DNA of 51,911 nt, taken from the NCBI GenBank assembly GCA_020725105.1, contig DYFQ01000017.1, positions 1 to 51,911 on the forward strand. The letters run 5' to 3'. The notes beneath the pieces were generated by a model. That model worked only from the letters and a program-made list of their open reading frames with translations, had not been told where the DNA came from and did no database searches. Numbering within the stretch: the stretch's first letter is position 1; the number at the start of each line of letters is the position of its first letter. The translations under genes and the position numbers were made by a program. Shown here in pieces: positions 1 to 7,983 of this stretch. This stretch comes from Symbiobacterium thermophilum. Its GTDB lineage: Bacteria; Bacillota; Sulfobacillia; DYFQ01.

Positions 1-55
1 CCGAAACCGCCGGTCGGGCCGCCGAAACCGCCGGTCGGGCCGCCGAAACCGCCGG
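1..55 (-). repeat. 21-bp direct repeats encoding GGFGGPT
   Basis: Two perfect 21-bp units (1-21 and 22-42) and the first 13 bases of a third (43-55). They encode the heptad GGFGGPT in the SASP tail. The array meets the window edge, so the copy number is unknown. Confidence 0.9.
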
Positions 56-398
56 GACTCTGGTACGGGCTGGCAGTCGGGCCGCCGGCGAAGGCGCCCG
101 GCCCACCCACCGTGCCGACGGGCCCGAGAGCGAACTGGGCCCCCTGGGGCCTGGCCGTCGGGGGGAGCACCGCCTGCGGGATCGTGCCGCCCGTCTGGGC
201 CAGTTGCTGCTCGGCCAGGGCGATCATCCGCCGCACCATGTTCCCGCCCACCGCCCCGTTGTAGCGGGCCGGAACCTCCCCGAGGTAGCCCCGGTAGTTG
301 GGGATCCCGATCTCCTGGGCCACCTGAAACTTCAGTTGCTCCAGGGCTTCGATGGCGCCGGGAATGAGGGCCCGGTTTCTCTTCTGACCTAGTGCCAT
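1..398 (-). CDS. Alpha/beta-type small acid-soluble spore protein with Gly-rich repeat tail (3' end outside window)
   Basis: A DNA-protecting spore protein, expected to coat forespore DNA. The N-terminal ~75 residues carry the family hallmarks: IEALEQLKFQVAQEIGIP (helix 1 and the region cut by the GPR protease on germination), then RYNGAVGGNMVRRMIALAE. The start is ATG at 398 with SD GGGAGGTGA about 6 nt upstream. Classical alpha/beta SASPs are 60-75 aa and end soon after the second helix. This one continues for more than 55 residues of Pro/Gly/Ala-rich sequence and runs into GGFGGPT repeats that leave the window without a stop. The GPR site has Gln where Glu is usual (FQVAQE). It is divergent from the aldolase gene. 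I found no convincing sigma-G promoter upstream. Confidence 0.9.
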   Translation of the reverse strand, partial: MALGQKRNRALIPGAIEALEQLKFQVAQEIGIPNYRGYLGEVPARYNGAVGGNMVRRMIALAEQQLAQTGGTIPQAVLPPTARPQGAQFALGPVGTVGGPGAFAGGPTASPYQSPGGFGGPTGGFGGPTGGF

Positions 399-592
399 CG
401 TGTCACCTCCCGCGTCGCAAAATGTTTCCAAGGTGGAGTCTGGTCACGGTGGAATGGCCTGATACTCGGGAAATGTTGGAGCCAGCCACCTGCCTGAGCA
501 GGGATTTGTCTCCGCGCAGGATTCCGGGCGCCAGGCGAAACGGAAGGGGCTGGCGGGGCTGGGAAGAATTGCGGAGCGGGAGGCGGTTCAGG

Positions 593-1447
593 GTGGCGCT
601 GGCGCCGGGCAAGGAGATTCTCGAGCGGGCCCGCCGGGAGGGGTATGCCGTCGGGTCCTTCACCTTCCACAGTCTGGACATGATCGAGCCCATCGTCCGG
701 GCGGCCGAGGCGGTGGCCGCCCCGGTGCTGGTCCAGACCACCTACGGCGGGTGGCGGCAGCTGGGTCTTGAGGCGGTGCCGGCCACGGTCAAGGCCATCG
801 CGGAGGCGGCCAGCGTCCCGGTGGTGCTGCACCTGGACCACACCCACCGGGGAGACCAGGTGCTGGCCGCCCTGGACGCGGGGTTCACCTCGGTGATGCT
901 GGACGCGTCCGACCGGCCATTCGAGGCCAACGCGGCGGCCGTGGCGGAGGTGGTCCGGGCGGCGCACGCCCGGCGGGTGCCGGTCGAGGCGGAACTGGGG
1001 CGCATCGGGGGGGTGGAGGACCAGGTGGCGGTGGACGAGGCCGAGGCTGCCCTGACCGACCCCGAGGAGGCGGAGCGGTTCGTGGCGGCCACCGGCTGCG
1101 ACTTCCTGGCGGTGGCCATCGGCACCGCCCACGGGATGTACCGGGCCGAGCCCCGCCTGGCCCTGGACCGCCTGGCGGCCATCGCCGGACGGGTGGCCAT
1201 CCCGCTGGTGCTCCACGGCGGCTCGGGCGTTCCCGACGCACAGGTCCGCCAGGCCATCGCCCTGGGCGTGGCCAAGATCAACGTGGCCACCGAGCTGAAG
1301 CTGGCCTGGACCGGAGCGGTCCGCCGCTATCTGGCCGAGCACCCCGACGCGGATGATCCCCGCAAGCTCCACGCCCCGGCCAGGGAGGCCGTGGCGGCCC
1401 TGGTCCGCGACAAGCTCCGGGTCTTCGGCGCCTGGGGCAGGGCCTGA
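593..1447 (+). CDS. Class II fructose/tagatose-bisphosphate aldolase family protein
   Basis: A 284-residue zinc-dependent aldolase of the Fba/GatY/KbaY family, a cytosolic enzyme that cleaves ketose 1,6-bisphosphates to dihydroxyacetone phosphate and an aldehyde. Visible motifs are HLDHT (zinc ligand region), AVAIGTAHGMY, VLHGGSGVP (second zinc His and phosphate loop) and KINVATELK. Length is normal for the family. Start GTG 593 has SD GGGAGG (578-583) 9 nt upstream; the frame stays open further upstream but has no homology there. Whether the substrate is fructose- or tagatose-bisphosphate, or a related compound, cannot be read from sequence. No partner genes lie next to it. Confidence 0.85.
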   Translation: MALAPGKEILERARREGYAVGSFTFHSLDMIEPIVRAAEAVAAPVLVQTTYGGWRQLGLEAVPATVKAIAEAASVPVVLHLDHTHRGDQVLAALDAGFTSVMLDASDRPFEANAAAVAEVVRAAHARRVPVEAELGRIGGVEDQVAVDEAEAALTDPEEAERFVAATGCDFLAVAIGTAHGMYRAEPRLALDRLAAIAGRVAIPLVLHGGSGVPDAQVRQAIALGVAKINVATELKLAWTGAVRRYLAEHPDADDPRKLHAPAREAVAALVRDKLRVFGAWGRA

Positions 1448-1498
1448 GCTTCCCCGCCGGCCACGGTTCCCGGTTGCCGCCGGGTACCGCTGTTGGGG

Positions 1499-1527
1499 TT
1501 GACTGGCGGCCGGTACTTGCTTATGAT
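1499..1527 (+). promoter_or_regulatory. Sigma-A promoter of the znu operon
   Basis: TTGACT (1499-1504), 17-nt spacer, TATGAT (1522-1527). Predicted start near 1534, about 33 nt before the znuA GTG. Confidence 0.8.
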
Positions 1528-1539
1528 CCTAATCAGGAT
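1526..1539 (+). promoter_or_regulatory. Putative metalloregulator operator (inverted repeat)
   Basis: Inverted repeat ATCCT-AATC-AGGAT, overlapping a second one (TGAT-CCTA-ATCA, 1524-1535). It covers the end of the -10 box and the predicted transcription start, a position where a bound repressor would block initiation. The operon encodes its own Fur/Zur-like protein, the likely ligand. It is not a close match to the Bacillus Zur box. Confidence 0.5.
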
Positions 1540-1566
1540 TTTTCCTAGTTCCCCGGAGGTGGCGGG

Positions 1567-2607
1567 GTGGCCGCGTCAGGACGGAGGAGGAGACGGGCGG
1601 CCGGCAAGGGGCGCGCCGGCGGGCCGGCGGCGAGCTTCGCCGTGGCGGTGGCCGTCGCGGTGGTGGCGGCGGGGTGTTCGGGGGAAAGCGGGCCGGCGGC
1701 GACGGCGCCGGAGCCGGCCGGCGCCCCCCCGCTGCAGGTGGTGGCCAGCTTCTACCCGCTCTACGAGTTTGCCCGGCAGGTGGGCGGCGACCGGGTGGCC
1801 GTGACCAACCTGGTACTGCCCGGGATCGAGCCCCACGACTGGGAACCCTCGCCGAGGGACGCCGCCAGGATCAGGTCGGCCGACGTCTTCATCTATCTGG
1901 GTGCCGGGTTCGAGCCGTGGGTCGACCGGCTCCTGGCCGAGCTGGGACCGGTCGGGCCGCGGGTGGTGGTGGCCACCGAAGGGCTGCCGCTGGTGGCGTG
2001 GGCTCCCGCGGCCGCCGGCGAAGACGACCACGGCCACGATCCCGGTCCCGGCCAGGAGAAAGCCGAGGGGGCGGACGGGCCGCCCGACCCCCACGTCTGG
2101 CTTGATCCCGTGCTGGCGGCACGCCAGGTGGAGCTGATCCGGGACGCCCTGGCCGAGGTGGATCCGGACCACGCGGCCGCCTACCGGTCTGGCGCCCAGG
2201 CCTACCTGGAGCGCCTGGCCGAGCTGGACCTGGCCTTCCGGGACGGCCTGGCCGACTGCCGCCACCGCGACGTCATCACGACCCACGACGCCTTCTCCTA
2301 CCTGGGCAACCGTTACGGCTTCAGGGTCCACGCGCTGATGGGCCTGGCGCCCGACGCCGAGCCGAGCCCCGCCCGCCTGGCGGCCCTGGTGCGCCTGGCG
2401 CGGGAGCTGGGGTTGCGGTACGTCTTCTTCGAGACGCTGGTGCACCCGCGGGTGGCGGAAGCCATCGCCCGGGAGGTGGGGGCCGTGACCCTGGTGCTGA
2501 ACCCCATCGAGGGGCTGACGCGGGCGGAAGAGGCGGCGGGCGAGGACTACGTGAGCCTCATGCGGCGGAACCTGGAGCAGTTGAGGACGGCGCTGGAGTG
2601 CCGGTGA
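1567..2607 (+). CDS. znuA: Zinc ABC transporter substrate-binding lipoprotein (ZnuA/AdcA type)
   Basis: Extracellular metal-binding lipoprotein of the cluster 9 family. An Arg-rich N-terminus and a hydrophobic stretch end in a lipobox-like VVAAGC near residue 37. The mature part has PHDWEPSPRD, PDPHVWLDP, TTHDAFSYL and a C-terminal FETLVHPRVAEAIA, which supply the metal-ligand His and acidic residues. A short acidic/His loop (DDHGHD) precedes the PHVWLD motif; such loops mark zinc rather than manganese binders. Start GTG 1567 has SD GGAGGT 6 nt upstream. First gene of znuA-znuC-znuB-zur and overlaps znuC by 10 nt. Confidence 0.88.
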   Translation: MAASGRRRRRAAGKGRAGGPAASFAVAVAVAVVAAGCSGESGPAATAPEPAGAPPLQVVASFYPLYEFARQVGGDRVAVTNLVLPGIEPHDWEPSPRDAARIRSADVFIYLGAGFEPWVDRLLAELGPVGPRVVVATEGLPLVAWAPAAAGEDDHGHDPGPGQEKAEGADGPPDPHVWLDPVLAARQVELIRDALAEVDPDHAAAYRSGAQAYLERLAELDLAFRDGLADCRHRDVITTHDAFSYLGNRYGFRVHALMGLAPDAEPSPARLAALVRLARELGLRYVFFETLVHPRVAEAIAREVGAVTLVLNPIEGLTRAEEAAGEDYVSLMRRNLEQLRTALECR

Positions 2608-3419
2608 GGACGGTGGCGCGCATGGCCGGCGAAGCCGCGGCCGCGGCCGGGCCCGCGACAGATTCCGACGTCCAGCCCGTGATCCAGGCAGAGGGGGTGG
2701 ACTTCGCCTATGACGGGCCCCCGGTGCTGGAGGGTATCAACCTGACCGTGTGGGCGGGCGAGTTCCTGGGGATCGTGGGCCCCAACGGCGGCGGCAAGAC
2801 CACCCTGCTGAAGCTCATCCTCGGCCGCCTGCGCCCGCGCCGGGGCGCGGTGCGCCTGTTCGGCCGCCCGGTGGCGGTTTTTCGCGACTGGCAACGGGTG
2901 GGCTACGTTCCCCAGCGCGGCCACCTGCTGGACGCCCGCTTCCCGGCCACCGTGGGCGAGGTGGTGGCCACCGGCCGCTACGGGCGGGCCGGGCTCTTCC
3001 GGCCGCTGGGGCGCGACGACCGCCGGGCCGTCGACCGGGCGCTGGAAGCGGTCGGCCTGGTCCACCTGCGCGGGCGGCTGGTGGGCCGGCTGTCCGGCGG
3101 CGAGCAGCAGCGGGCGCTGATCGCGCGGGCGCTGGCGGGGGAGCCCGAGTTGCTCGTCCTGGACGAGCCGACCGTCGGGGTGGACGCCCAGGCCCAGGAG
3201 GCGTTCTACGGCCTCCTCCGCCACCTGAACCGGGACCTGGGGATGACCCTGATCCTGGTTTCCCACGACGTGGGCGTGGTCACCACCGAGGTGCGGCAAC
3301 TGGCCTGCGTGAACCGGCGGCTGGTCTACCACGGCCCGCCGGCCGGGTTCACGGCCGGCCGCGAGGCGCTGGAGGAACTGTACCAGACCCCGGTCCGGCT
3401 GGTGGACCACCAGCACTAG
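2598..3419 (+). CDS. znuC: Zinc ABC transporter ATP-binding protein
   Basis: Cytosolic ATPase that powers metal import. Walker A is GPNGGGKTT, the signature is LSGGEQQR, Walker B is LLVLDEPT, followed by the switch His in LVSHD. About 273 aa, normal for ZnuC/MntB-type ATPases. Two in-frame starts are equally plausible: GTG 2598, overlapping znuA by 10 nt, and ATG 2622. Both have a GAGGA-type SD about 11 nt upstream. Translationally coupled to znuA and followed by the permease gene. Confidence 0.9.
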   Translation: MPVRTVARMAGEAAAAAGPATDSDVQPVIQAEGVDFAYDGPPVLEGINLTVWAGEFLGIVGPNGGGKTTLLKLILGRLRPRRGAVRLFGRPVAVFRDWQRVGYVPQRGHLLDARFPATVGEVVATGRYGRAGLFRPLGRDDRRAVDRALEAVGLVHLRGRLVGRLSGGEQQRALIARALAGEPELLVLDEPTVGVDAQAQEAFYGLLRHLNRDLGMTLILVSHDVGVVTTEVRQLACVNRRLVYHGPPAGFTAGREALEELYQTPVRLVDHQH

Positions 3420-3448
3420 CCGCGGGGCGACGGGGGAGGACGGCGGCG

Positions 3449-4285
3449 ATGCCCGAGTTCCTGCAGTACGGTTTCATGGTCCGGGCCCTGTGGGCGGGTG
3501 CCATCGTGGCCGTGGTGGCGCCGGTCATCGGCCTGTTCCTGGTGTTGCGCCGCTACTCCCTCATGGCCGATACCCTGGCCCACGTGTCCCTGGCGGGCGT
3601 GGGGGCCGGGATGCTGGTGGGGCTGCCGCCCGGGGTCGGCGCGGTGCTGGCGGCCGTGGCCGGCGCGGTGGGCGTCGAGCAGTTGCGCGTCCGGCAGAAG
3701 CTCTACGGTGAGGTCGCCCTGGCCCTCTTCCTGTCGGGGAGCCTGGCGCTGGCGCTGATTCTCATGGCCCTGGCCGGCGGCTTAGACCTGGACCTGTTCT
3801 CGTACCTCTTCGGCAGCATCGTCACGGTGACCCCGCTGGACCTGGCCCTGATGGCCGGGCTGGGGGGGCTGGTGCTGCTGGCGGTCGCCGCGGCCCACAA
3901 GGAACTCTTCGCCGTCACCCTGGACGAGGAGGCGGCGGCCGTCGCGGGCCTCCCGGTCGCCTGGCTGAACGCCGGCTTCGCCGGGCTGGCGGCGGTGACG
4001 GTCGCCCTCACCCTCCGGGTGGTGGGGGTGCTCCTGGTGAGCGCGCTCATGGTCATCCCCGCCGTTGCCAGCCTGCAGGTGGCCACCAGCTTCCGGTCGG
4101 CCGTGGGCTGGTCGGTGGGGTTCGCGCTCGTCTCGGCGGAGGCCGGCCTGGTGGCCGCCTACTACCTCGACCTGCCGGCCGGGGCGGCCATCGTCGCCGT
4201 GGCCCTGGGCATCTTTGGCCTGACCTCGGCCCGCCGGTGGCGGAAGGGAGATGACGTCCCCGTTGGCAGCCCGCCTGAGCGCTGA
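3449..4285 (+). CDS. znuB: Zinc ABC transporter permease
   Basis: Polytopic membrane protein of the ABC-3 family, 278 aa, with seven to nine hydrophobic segments. Family features include VLRRYSLMADTLAHVSLAGVG near the N-terminus, the loop KLYGEVALALF and a C-terminal LVSALMVIPAVASLQVA. Start ATG 3449 has a strong SD (GGGGGAGGA, 3432-3440). Its last 35 nt overlap the zur-like gene, so import and regulator are co-transcribed. Confidence 0.9.
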   Translation: MPEFLQYGFMVRALWAGAIVAVVAPVIGLFLVLRRYSLMADTLAHVSLAGVGAGMLVGLPPGVGAVLAAVAGAVGVEQLRVRQKLYGEVALALFLSGSLALALILMALAGGLDLDLFSYLFGSIVTVTPLDLALMAGLGGLVLLAVAAAHKELFAVTLDEEAAAVAGLPVAWLNAGFAGLAAVTVALTLRVVGVLLVSALMVIPAVASLQVATSFRSAVGWSVGFALVSAEAGLVAAYYLDLPAGAAIVAVALGIFGLTSARRWRKGDDVPVGSPPER

Positions 4286-4700
4286 GGAATGTCTTGAACG
4301 GATCCGGGCGGCCGGGCACAAGCTCACGCCGCAGCGGCGGGAGATCGTCCGCCTGCTTTCCGAGAGCCCGGAGCCCCTCACCGCCCGCCAGGTCCACCAG
4401 GCGCTGGTACGCCGGTTTCCCGGCGTGAGCCTGGACACGGTCTACCGGACGCTGTACGTGCTGGTGGACGAGGGGATCTCCTGCCAGCTGGGCCTGGCCT
4501 CCCGGGCCAACGCCCGTTTCCGGCTCCACGGGGGACCCCACCACCACCACGGGGTGTGCCTGGGCTGTGGCGCCGCCTTCGAACTGGCCTGGTGCCCGCT
4601 GGAGCCGGCCAGCCGGGCGGTGAAGGCCAGCCGGACCGATTTCACGGTGGTGGGTCACGCCTTCGAGCTTTACGGCTACTGCGGCGCCTGCCGGCCCTGA
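4251..4700 (+). CDS. zur: Fur-family transcriptional regulator, probably Zur
   Basis: 149-aa metal-sensing repressor. An N-terminal winged helix (HKLTPQRREIVRLL, then SLDTVYRTLYVLVDEG) is followed by the His cluster HGGPHHHHGVC and two CxxC pairs (CLGC and CGAC) that form the family's structural zinc site. It is the last gene of a zinc-type ABC operon, so Zur is the most likely identity, with the inverted repeat at 1526-1539 as the likely autoregulatory target (inference). It overlaps znuB by 35 nt, and its 3' end overlaps the convergent permease-repressor gene by 25 bp. ATG 4251 has a purine-rich but very close SD. Confidence 0.82.
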   Translation: MTSPLAARLSAEECLERIRAAGHKLTPQRREIVRLLSESPEPLTARQVHQALVRRFPGVSLDTVYRTLYVLVDEGISCQLGLASRANARFRLHGGPHHHHGVCLGCGAAFELAWCPLEPASRAVKASRTDFTVVGHAFELYGYCGACRP

Positions 4701-6259
4701 ACGGGCACGGACCCCTGCTCGCGGACGAAGACCTTGCCGGCCAGTTCCCGCGGCACCCGGGCGGCCCGGGGAGCCCGCGCCGGGAGCCCGTCCCGGGCCC
4801 CCGGGACCCATACCCGGACCTCCAGGTCGCCGTACTCACCGACGCCGAGCAGCTTCACCTGGGCACCGGGGACCAGGCACAGGGCGGCCAGCCGGCGGAG
4901 GTCGGCCGGGTCCTCGTCGTCGACCCGCGTGACCAGTCCCTGGTGGCCCGGTTGGAGGGCGGAGAGGGGGCGGTCGGCAGGCCGGGCCACGCCACCCTCC
5001 TTGGCCGGGATCGGCTCGCCATGGGGGTCGGTGGCCGGATGTCCCAGCGCCTCCGACAGCTGGTCGGCCATGGTTTCCGGCGTGACGTGCTCCAGCCGGT
5101 GGGCCTCGCCGTGCACGGCGTCCCAGGGCAGGCCGGCCTCGTCCACCAGGTAGCGCTCCCAGAGCCGGTGGCTTCTCACCAGTTGCCGGGCCCGCCGCCG
5201 GCCGGCGCCGGTGAGGCTGGCGGCCAGTCCGTCGCCGCCCACCGAGGCCAGGCCCTGGCGGACCAGGCGGACCAGCAGCCGCCGGGCGCCCCGGGGCGAG
5301 CGGCCCAGGCTATGGGCCAGGTCGGCCACGGCCACGTCGCCGTTACCGGCTCCTTCCAGGGCCCAGACGTGCTTCAGGGCGTCCTCCAGGGCCTGGGCCC
5401 GGGCCGCCCGCCACCGCCGCAGGTTCCGCCAGACGATGCCCTCGCGGGGCGAGAAGAACATGGCCAGGAAGAACAGGCCGGTGGCGGCCACCACCATGGT
5501 GGGGCCGGACGCCACGTCGAGGTAGTAGGAAGTGTAGAGGCCGCTGATGGTGGCCACCACTCCCACCAGGGAGGCCAGGGCGATCATGGGCGGCATGCGG
5601 GTGGTCAACAGGAAGGCCGTGGCCCCCGGGGTGATGAGCATGGCCACCACCAGCACGATGCCGACCGCCTGCAGCGACGCCACGATGGTCAGGGTCAGGA
5701 GCACCATCAGGGCGTAGTGCAGCGCCCCGGTGTTCAGCCCGGTGGCCGCGGCCATGGTGGGGTCGAAGGTCCACCAGACCAGTTCCTTGTAGAGCAGCCA
5801 GACGGCCAGCAGCACCACGGCGCCGGTGACACCGGTCAGCCACAGGTCCCGGTCGGAGACGCCCAGGACGTTGCCGAAGAGGATGTGGTACAGGTCCTGG
5901 CTCCTGGTGCGGATGGCCGAGAGAATGAGCACGCCCAGGGCAAACGCGCCGGTGAACATGATCCCCATGGCCGTGTCTTCCTTGACCCGGCTCTTCTGCT
6001 CCACAAACCCGATGCCCACGGCGGTCAGGATCCCCGCCAGCACCGCGCCCGTGAAGAACTCCCAGCGCAGAAGGTACGCGATGGCCACCCCCGGCAGCAC
6101 GGCGTGGCTGACGGCGTCGCCCAGCAGCGCCCAGCGCTTGACCACCAGAAAGCAGCTGAGCACGGCGCAGATGAGCCCGACCATGGTGGCGGCCACCAGC
6201 GCCCGCTGCATGAAGGCGTACTGCATCGGTCCGGTCACAAAGTCCCAGGCGAAACTCAT
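4676..6259 (-). CDS. Metal ABC permease fused to DtxR/MntR-like repressor and FeoA domain
   Basis: 527-aa fusion. Residues 1-275 are an ABC-3 permease with about eight membrane segments (LLGDAVSHAVLPGVAIAYLL, PGATAFLLTTRMPPMIALAS). Residues 287-350 form a winged helix (VADLAHSLGRSPRGARRLLV), 355-418 match the DtxR dimerisation/metal-binding domain (RSHRLWERYLVDEAGLPWD, VHGEAHRLEHVT, LGHPATDPHGEPIP), and 433-500 resemble the SH3-like FeoA/DtxR C-terminal domain. No stop or codon-use change separates the parts. Second-family transport components (ATPase and binding protein) lie upstream. If intact, this is a membrane-tethered metal-dependent repressor built into the transporter it would control. 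Permease-DtxR fusions exist in some bacteria (general knowledge), but function is rarely tested. Confidence 0.87.
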   Translation of the reverse strand: MSFAWDFVTGPMQYAFMQRALVAATMVGLICAVLSCFLVVKRWALLGDAVSHAVLPGVAIAYLLRWEFFTGAVLAGILTAVGIGFVEQKSRVKEDTAMGIMFTGAFALGVLILSAIRTRSQDLYHILFGNVLGVSDRDLWLTGVTGAVVLLAVWLLYKELVWWTFDPTMAAATGLNTGALHYALMVLLTLTIVASLQAVGIVLVVAMLITPGATAFLLTTRMPPMIALASLVGVVATISGLYTSYYLDVASGPTMVVAATGLFFLAMFFSPREGIVWRNLRRWRAARAQALEDALKHVWALEGAGNGDVAVADLAHSLGRSPRGARRLLVRLVRQGLASVGGDGLAASLTGAGRRRARQLVRSHRLWERYLVDEAGLPWDAVHGEAHRLEHVTPETMADQLSEALGHPATDPHGEPIPAKEGGVARPADRPLSALQPGHQGLVTRVDDEDPADLRRLAALCLVPGAQVKLLGVGEYGDLEVRVWVPGARDGLPARAPRAARVPRELAGKVFVREQGSVPVQGRQAPQ

Positions 6260-7041
6260 GGTCCTGGCTCCTTCGCCAGCAGGTCGGCCTGTTCCAGGAT
6301 GGTGAGGCGGCCGCCGAAGGTCCGGCGCAGGGTGTCCTCGGTGAACACCTGGCCGGCCGGGCCGACCGCCACCACCCGCTGGTTCAACATGACCAGGTCG
6401 TCGTAATACTCCCGCACCACCGTGAGGTCGTGGTTGACCAGCAGCACCGTACGGCCCTGGTCCTTCAGGCGCCGGATGAGGCCGATGATGGCCTCCTCGG
6501 TGGCGGCGTCGACCCCCACGAAGGGCTCGTCCAGCAGGAGCAGGTCGGCCTCCTGGGCCAGGGCCCGGGCCAGGAAGACCCGCTGCTGCTGCCCGCCGGA
6601 GAGCTGGCCGATCTGACGGTTTGCCAGGTCGTCAAGGCCGGTCTCCTCCAGCGCCCGCCGGACCCGGGCCAGGTCGGCCGGGCCGGGCCGGCGCGCCAGG
6701 CCCAGGTGGGGGTAGCGGCCCATCAGCACCACGTCGGCCACGGACACGGGGTAGTCCCAGTCCACGGCGCCCCGCTGGGGCACGTAGGCCACCCGCCGGC
6801 GCTGGGTCAGGGCGGGCCGGCCGAACAGCCGCACCCGCCCGCTGTCCAGGGGCACCAGGCCGAGGGCCGCCTTCAACAGGGTGGACTTGCCGGCGCCGTT
6901 GGGACCGATGACGCCGGTCACCCGGCCGGCGGCGATGGCCAGGGTGACGCCCCGCAGCACCGGCCGGTCGTGGTAGGAGACGGAGACGTTGTGCCACTCC
7001 ATGGCCGGCACGTCGCCGGCCGGAGCGGGCGCCGGGGTCAC
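6256..7041 (-). CDS. Manganese/iron-type ABC transporter ATP-binding protein
   Basis: 261-aa cytosolic ATPase. Walker A GPNGAGKST, signature LSGGQQQR, Walker B LLLDEP, then LLVNHDLTVV. The motif VAYVPQRGAVDWDYPVSVAD is typical of the MntA/SitB/TroB manganese/iron group. GTG 7041 overlaps the binding-protein stop (GTGA) and has SD GGAGGG 6 nt upstream. The stop overlaps the permease-repressor start by 4 nt. The operon order is binding protein, ATPase, permease-repressor. Confidence 0.9.
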   Translation of the reverse strand: MTPAPAPAGDVPAMEWHNVSVSYHDRPVLRGVTLAIAAGRVTGVIGPNGAGKSTLLKAALGLVPLDSGRVRLFGRPALTQRRRVAYVPQRGAVDWDYPVSVADVVLMGRYPHLGLARRPGPADLARVRRALEETGLDDLANRQIGQLSGGQQQRVFLARALAQEADLLLLDEPFVGVDAATEEAIIGLIRRLKDQGRTVLLVNHDLTVVREYYDDLVMLNQRVVAVGPAGQVFTEDTLRRTFGGRLTILEQADLLAKEPGP

Positions 7042-7940
7042 CGCAATCCCTCCACCAGGGCCATCACGTTGAAGCGCATCATGTCGAGATACGTCTCGGC
7101 CCCGCTCCCCGGGGGGCCCAGCGAGTCCCCGTACAGGGGCCGGCCAATCCTGACCCCGGCGTCCTCGGCGATGCGCTGCATCAGCCGGGGGTTGATGGTG
7201 GTCTCCACGAACACGGCGGGCACCCCCTCACGGCGGACGGCATCCACCAGGGCGGCCATCTCCCGGGCGGACGGCTCGTCCTCGGTGCTGATGCCCCAGA
7301 TGGTGCCGACCACGTGAAACCCGTAGCGCCGGCCGAAGTAGCGGAAGGCGTCGTGGGTGGTGACCAGCTTCCGCCGCTCGGGCGGGATGGTGGCCACCTG
7401 TTCCCGGATCCACCGGTCCAGCGCCTCCAGGGCTTCGAGGTAGCGCCGGGCGTTCTCGCGGTATGCCCCGGCGCCCTCGGGATCCAGCCGGATCAGGGCG
7501 TCCCGGATGTTCACGACGTAGCCCCGGGCCTGCACCGGATCCATCCACAGGTGGGGGTCCGGGTCGCCCCGCCCGTCGCCGATGGCCGCCAGGCCCTCGG
7601 CCACCGCCACCCGGGGCCGCGTGCCGCCGGCGTTGGCGATGAGCTTCTCCAGCCACTTCTCCAGGTTGAAACCGTTGTACAGCACCAGGTCGGACCGGGC
7701 GATGAGCCGGACGTCAGCGGGCACGGGCTCGTAGGTGTGGGGGTCGGCGCCCGCGGCCAGCAGGCTCCGGACCTCCACCCGGTCCCCGGCCACCTGGCGG
7801 GCCAGGTCGGCGATGATGTTGATGGTGGCGACCACCAGCGGCCGGTCGGGGTCGGACGGCTCCTGCCTCGCGCCGCACCCGGCCGGCCCGGCCGCCAGGA
7901 CGGCCAGGGCCAGGCCGAAGGCCAGGGCCGGCCGGGCCAC
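7038..7940 (-). CDS. Manganese/iron-type ABC transporter substrate-binding lipoprotein
   Basis: 300-aa cluster 9 lipoprotein with ADPHTYEPVPAD, DPHLWMDP, TTHDAFRYFGRRYG and ETTINPRLMQRIAEDAG. It lacks the His-rich loop of the zinc-type paralogue at 1567, which fits manganese or iron. I place the start at GTG 7940 because SD GGAGGG (7949-7954) lies 8 nt upstream and the signal peptide then begins right at its basic n-region and ends in a lipobox (AAGPAGC). An in-frame ATG at 7973 has no SD, lies inside the operator palindrome and would make the transcript nearly leaderless. Confidence 0.88.
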   Translation of the reverse strand: MARPALAFGLALAVLAAGPAGCGARQEPSDPDRPLVVATINIIADLARQVAGDRVEVRSLLAAGADPHTYEPVPADVRLIARSDLVLYNGFNLEKWLEKLIANAGGTRPRVAVAEGLAAIGDGRGDPDPHLWMDPVQARGYVVNIRDALIRLDPEGAGAYRENARRYLEALEALDRWIREQVATIPPERRKLVTTHDAFRYFGRRYGFHVVGTIWGISTEDEPSAREMAALVDAVRREGVPAVFVETTINPRLMQRIAEDAGVRIGRPLYGDSLGPPGSGAETYLDMMRFNVMALVEGLR

Positions 7941-7962
7941 CGGGCGCGCCCTCCAGGCCGGT

Positions 7963-7982
7963 AATTTAGCCATGGCTAAATT
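7963..7982 (-). promoter_or_regulatory. 20-bp perfect palindromic operator, MntR/DtxR type
   Basis: AATTTAGCCATGGCTAAATT is a perfect palindrome. Its TTTAG...CTAAA half-sites resemble DtxR/MntR/TroR-class operators. It spans the predicted transcription start, between the -10 box (7984-7989) and the SD of the binding-protein gene. The obvious candidate ligand is the DtxR-like part of the permease fusion in the same operon. Confidence 0.72.
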
Positions 7983-7983
7983 C

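Noticed and set aside
399-490. Sigma-G promoter for the SASP gene
   Set aside because: CATTTTG resembles the -10, but no -35 stands at the proper distance.
389-1372. Long antisense ORF over the aldolase gene
   Set aside because: A shadow frame of GC-rich coding sequence with Arg/Gly/His-rich, non-protein-like composition. The same holds for many other long antisense frames in the window.
7973-7982. ATG at 7973 as start of the manganese-type binding protein
   Set aside because: It lacks an SD, lies within the operator palindrome and follows the predicted transcription start by only a few nt. GTG 7940 has a good SD and signal peptide.
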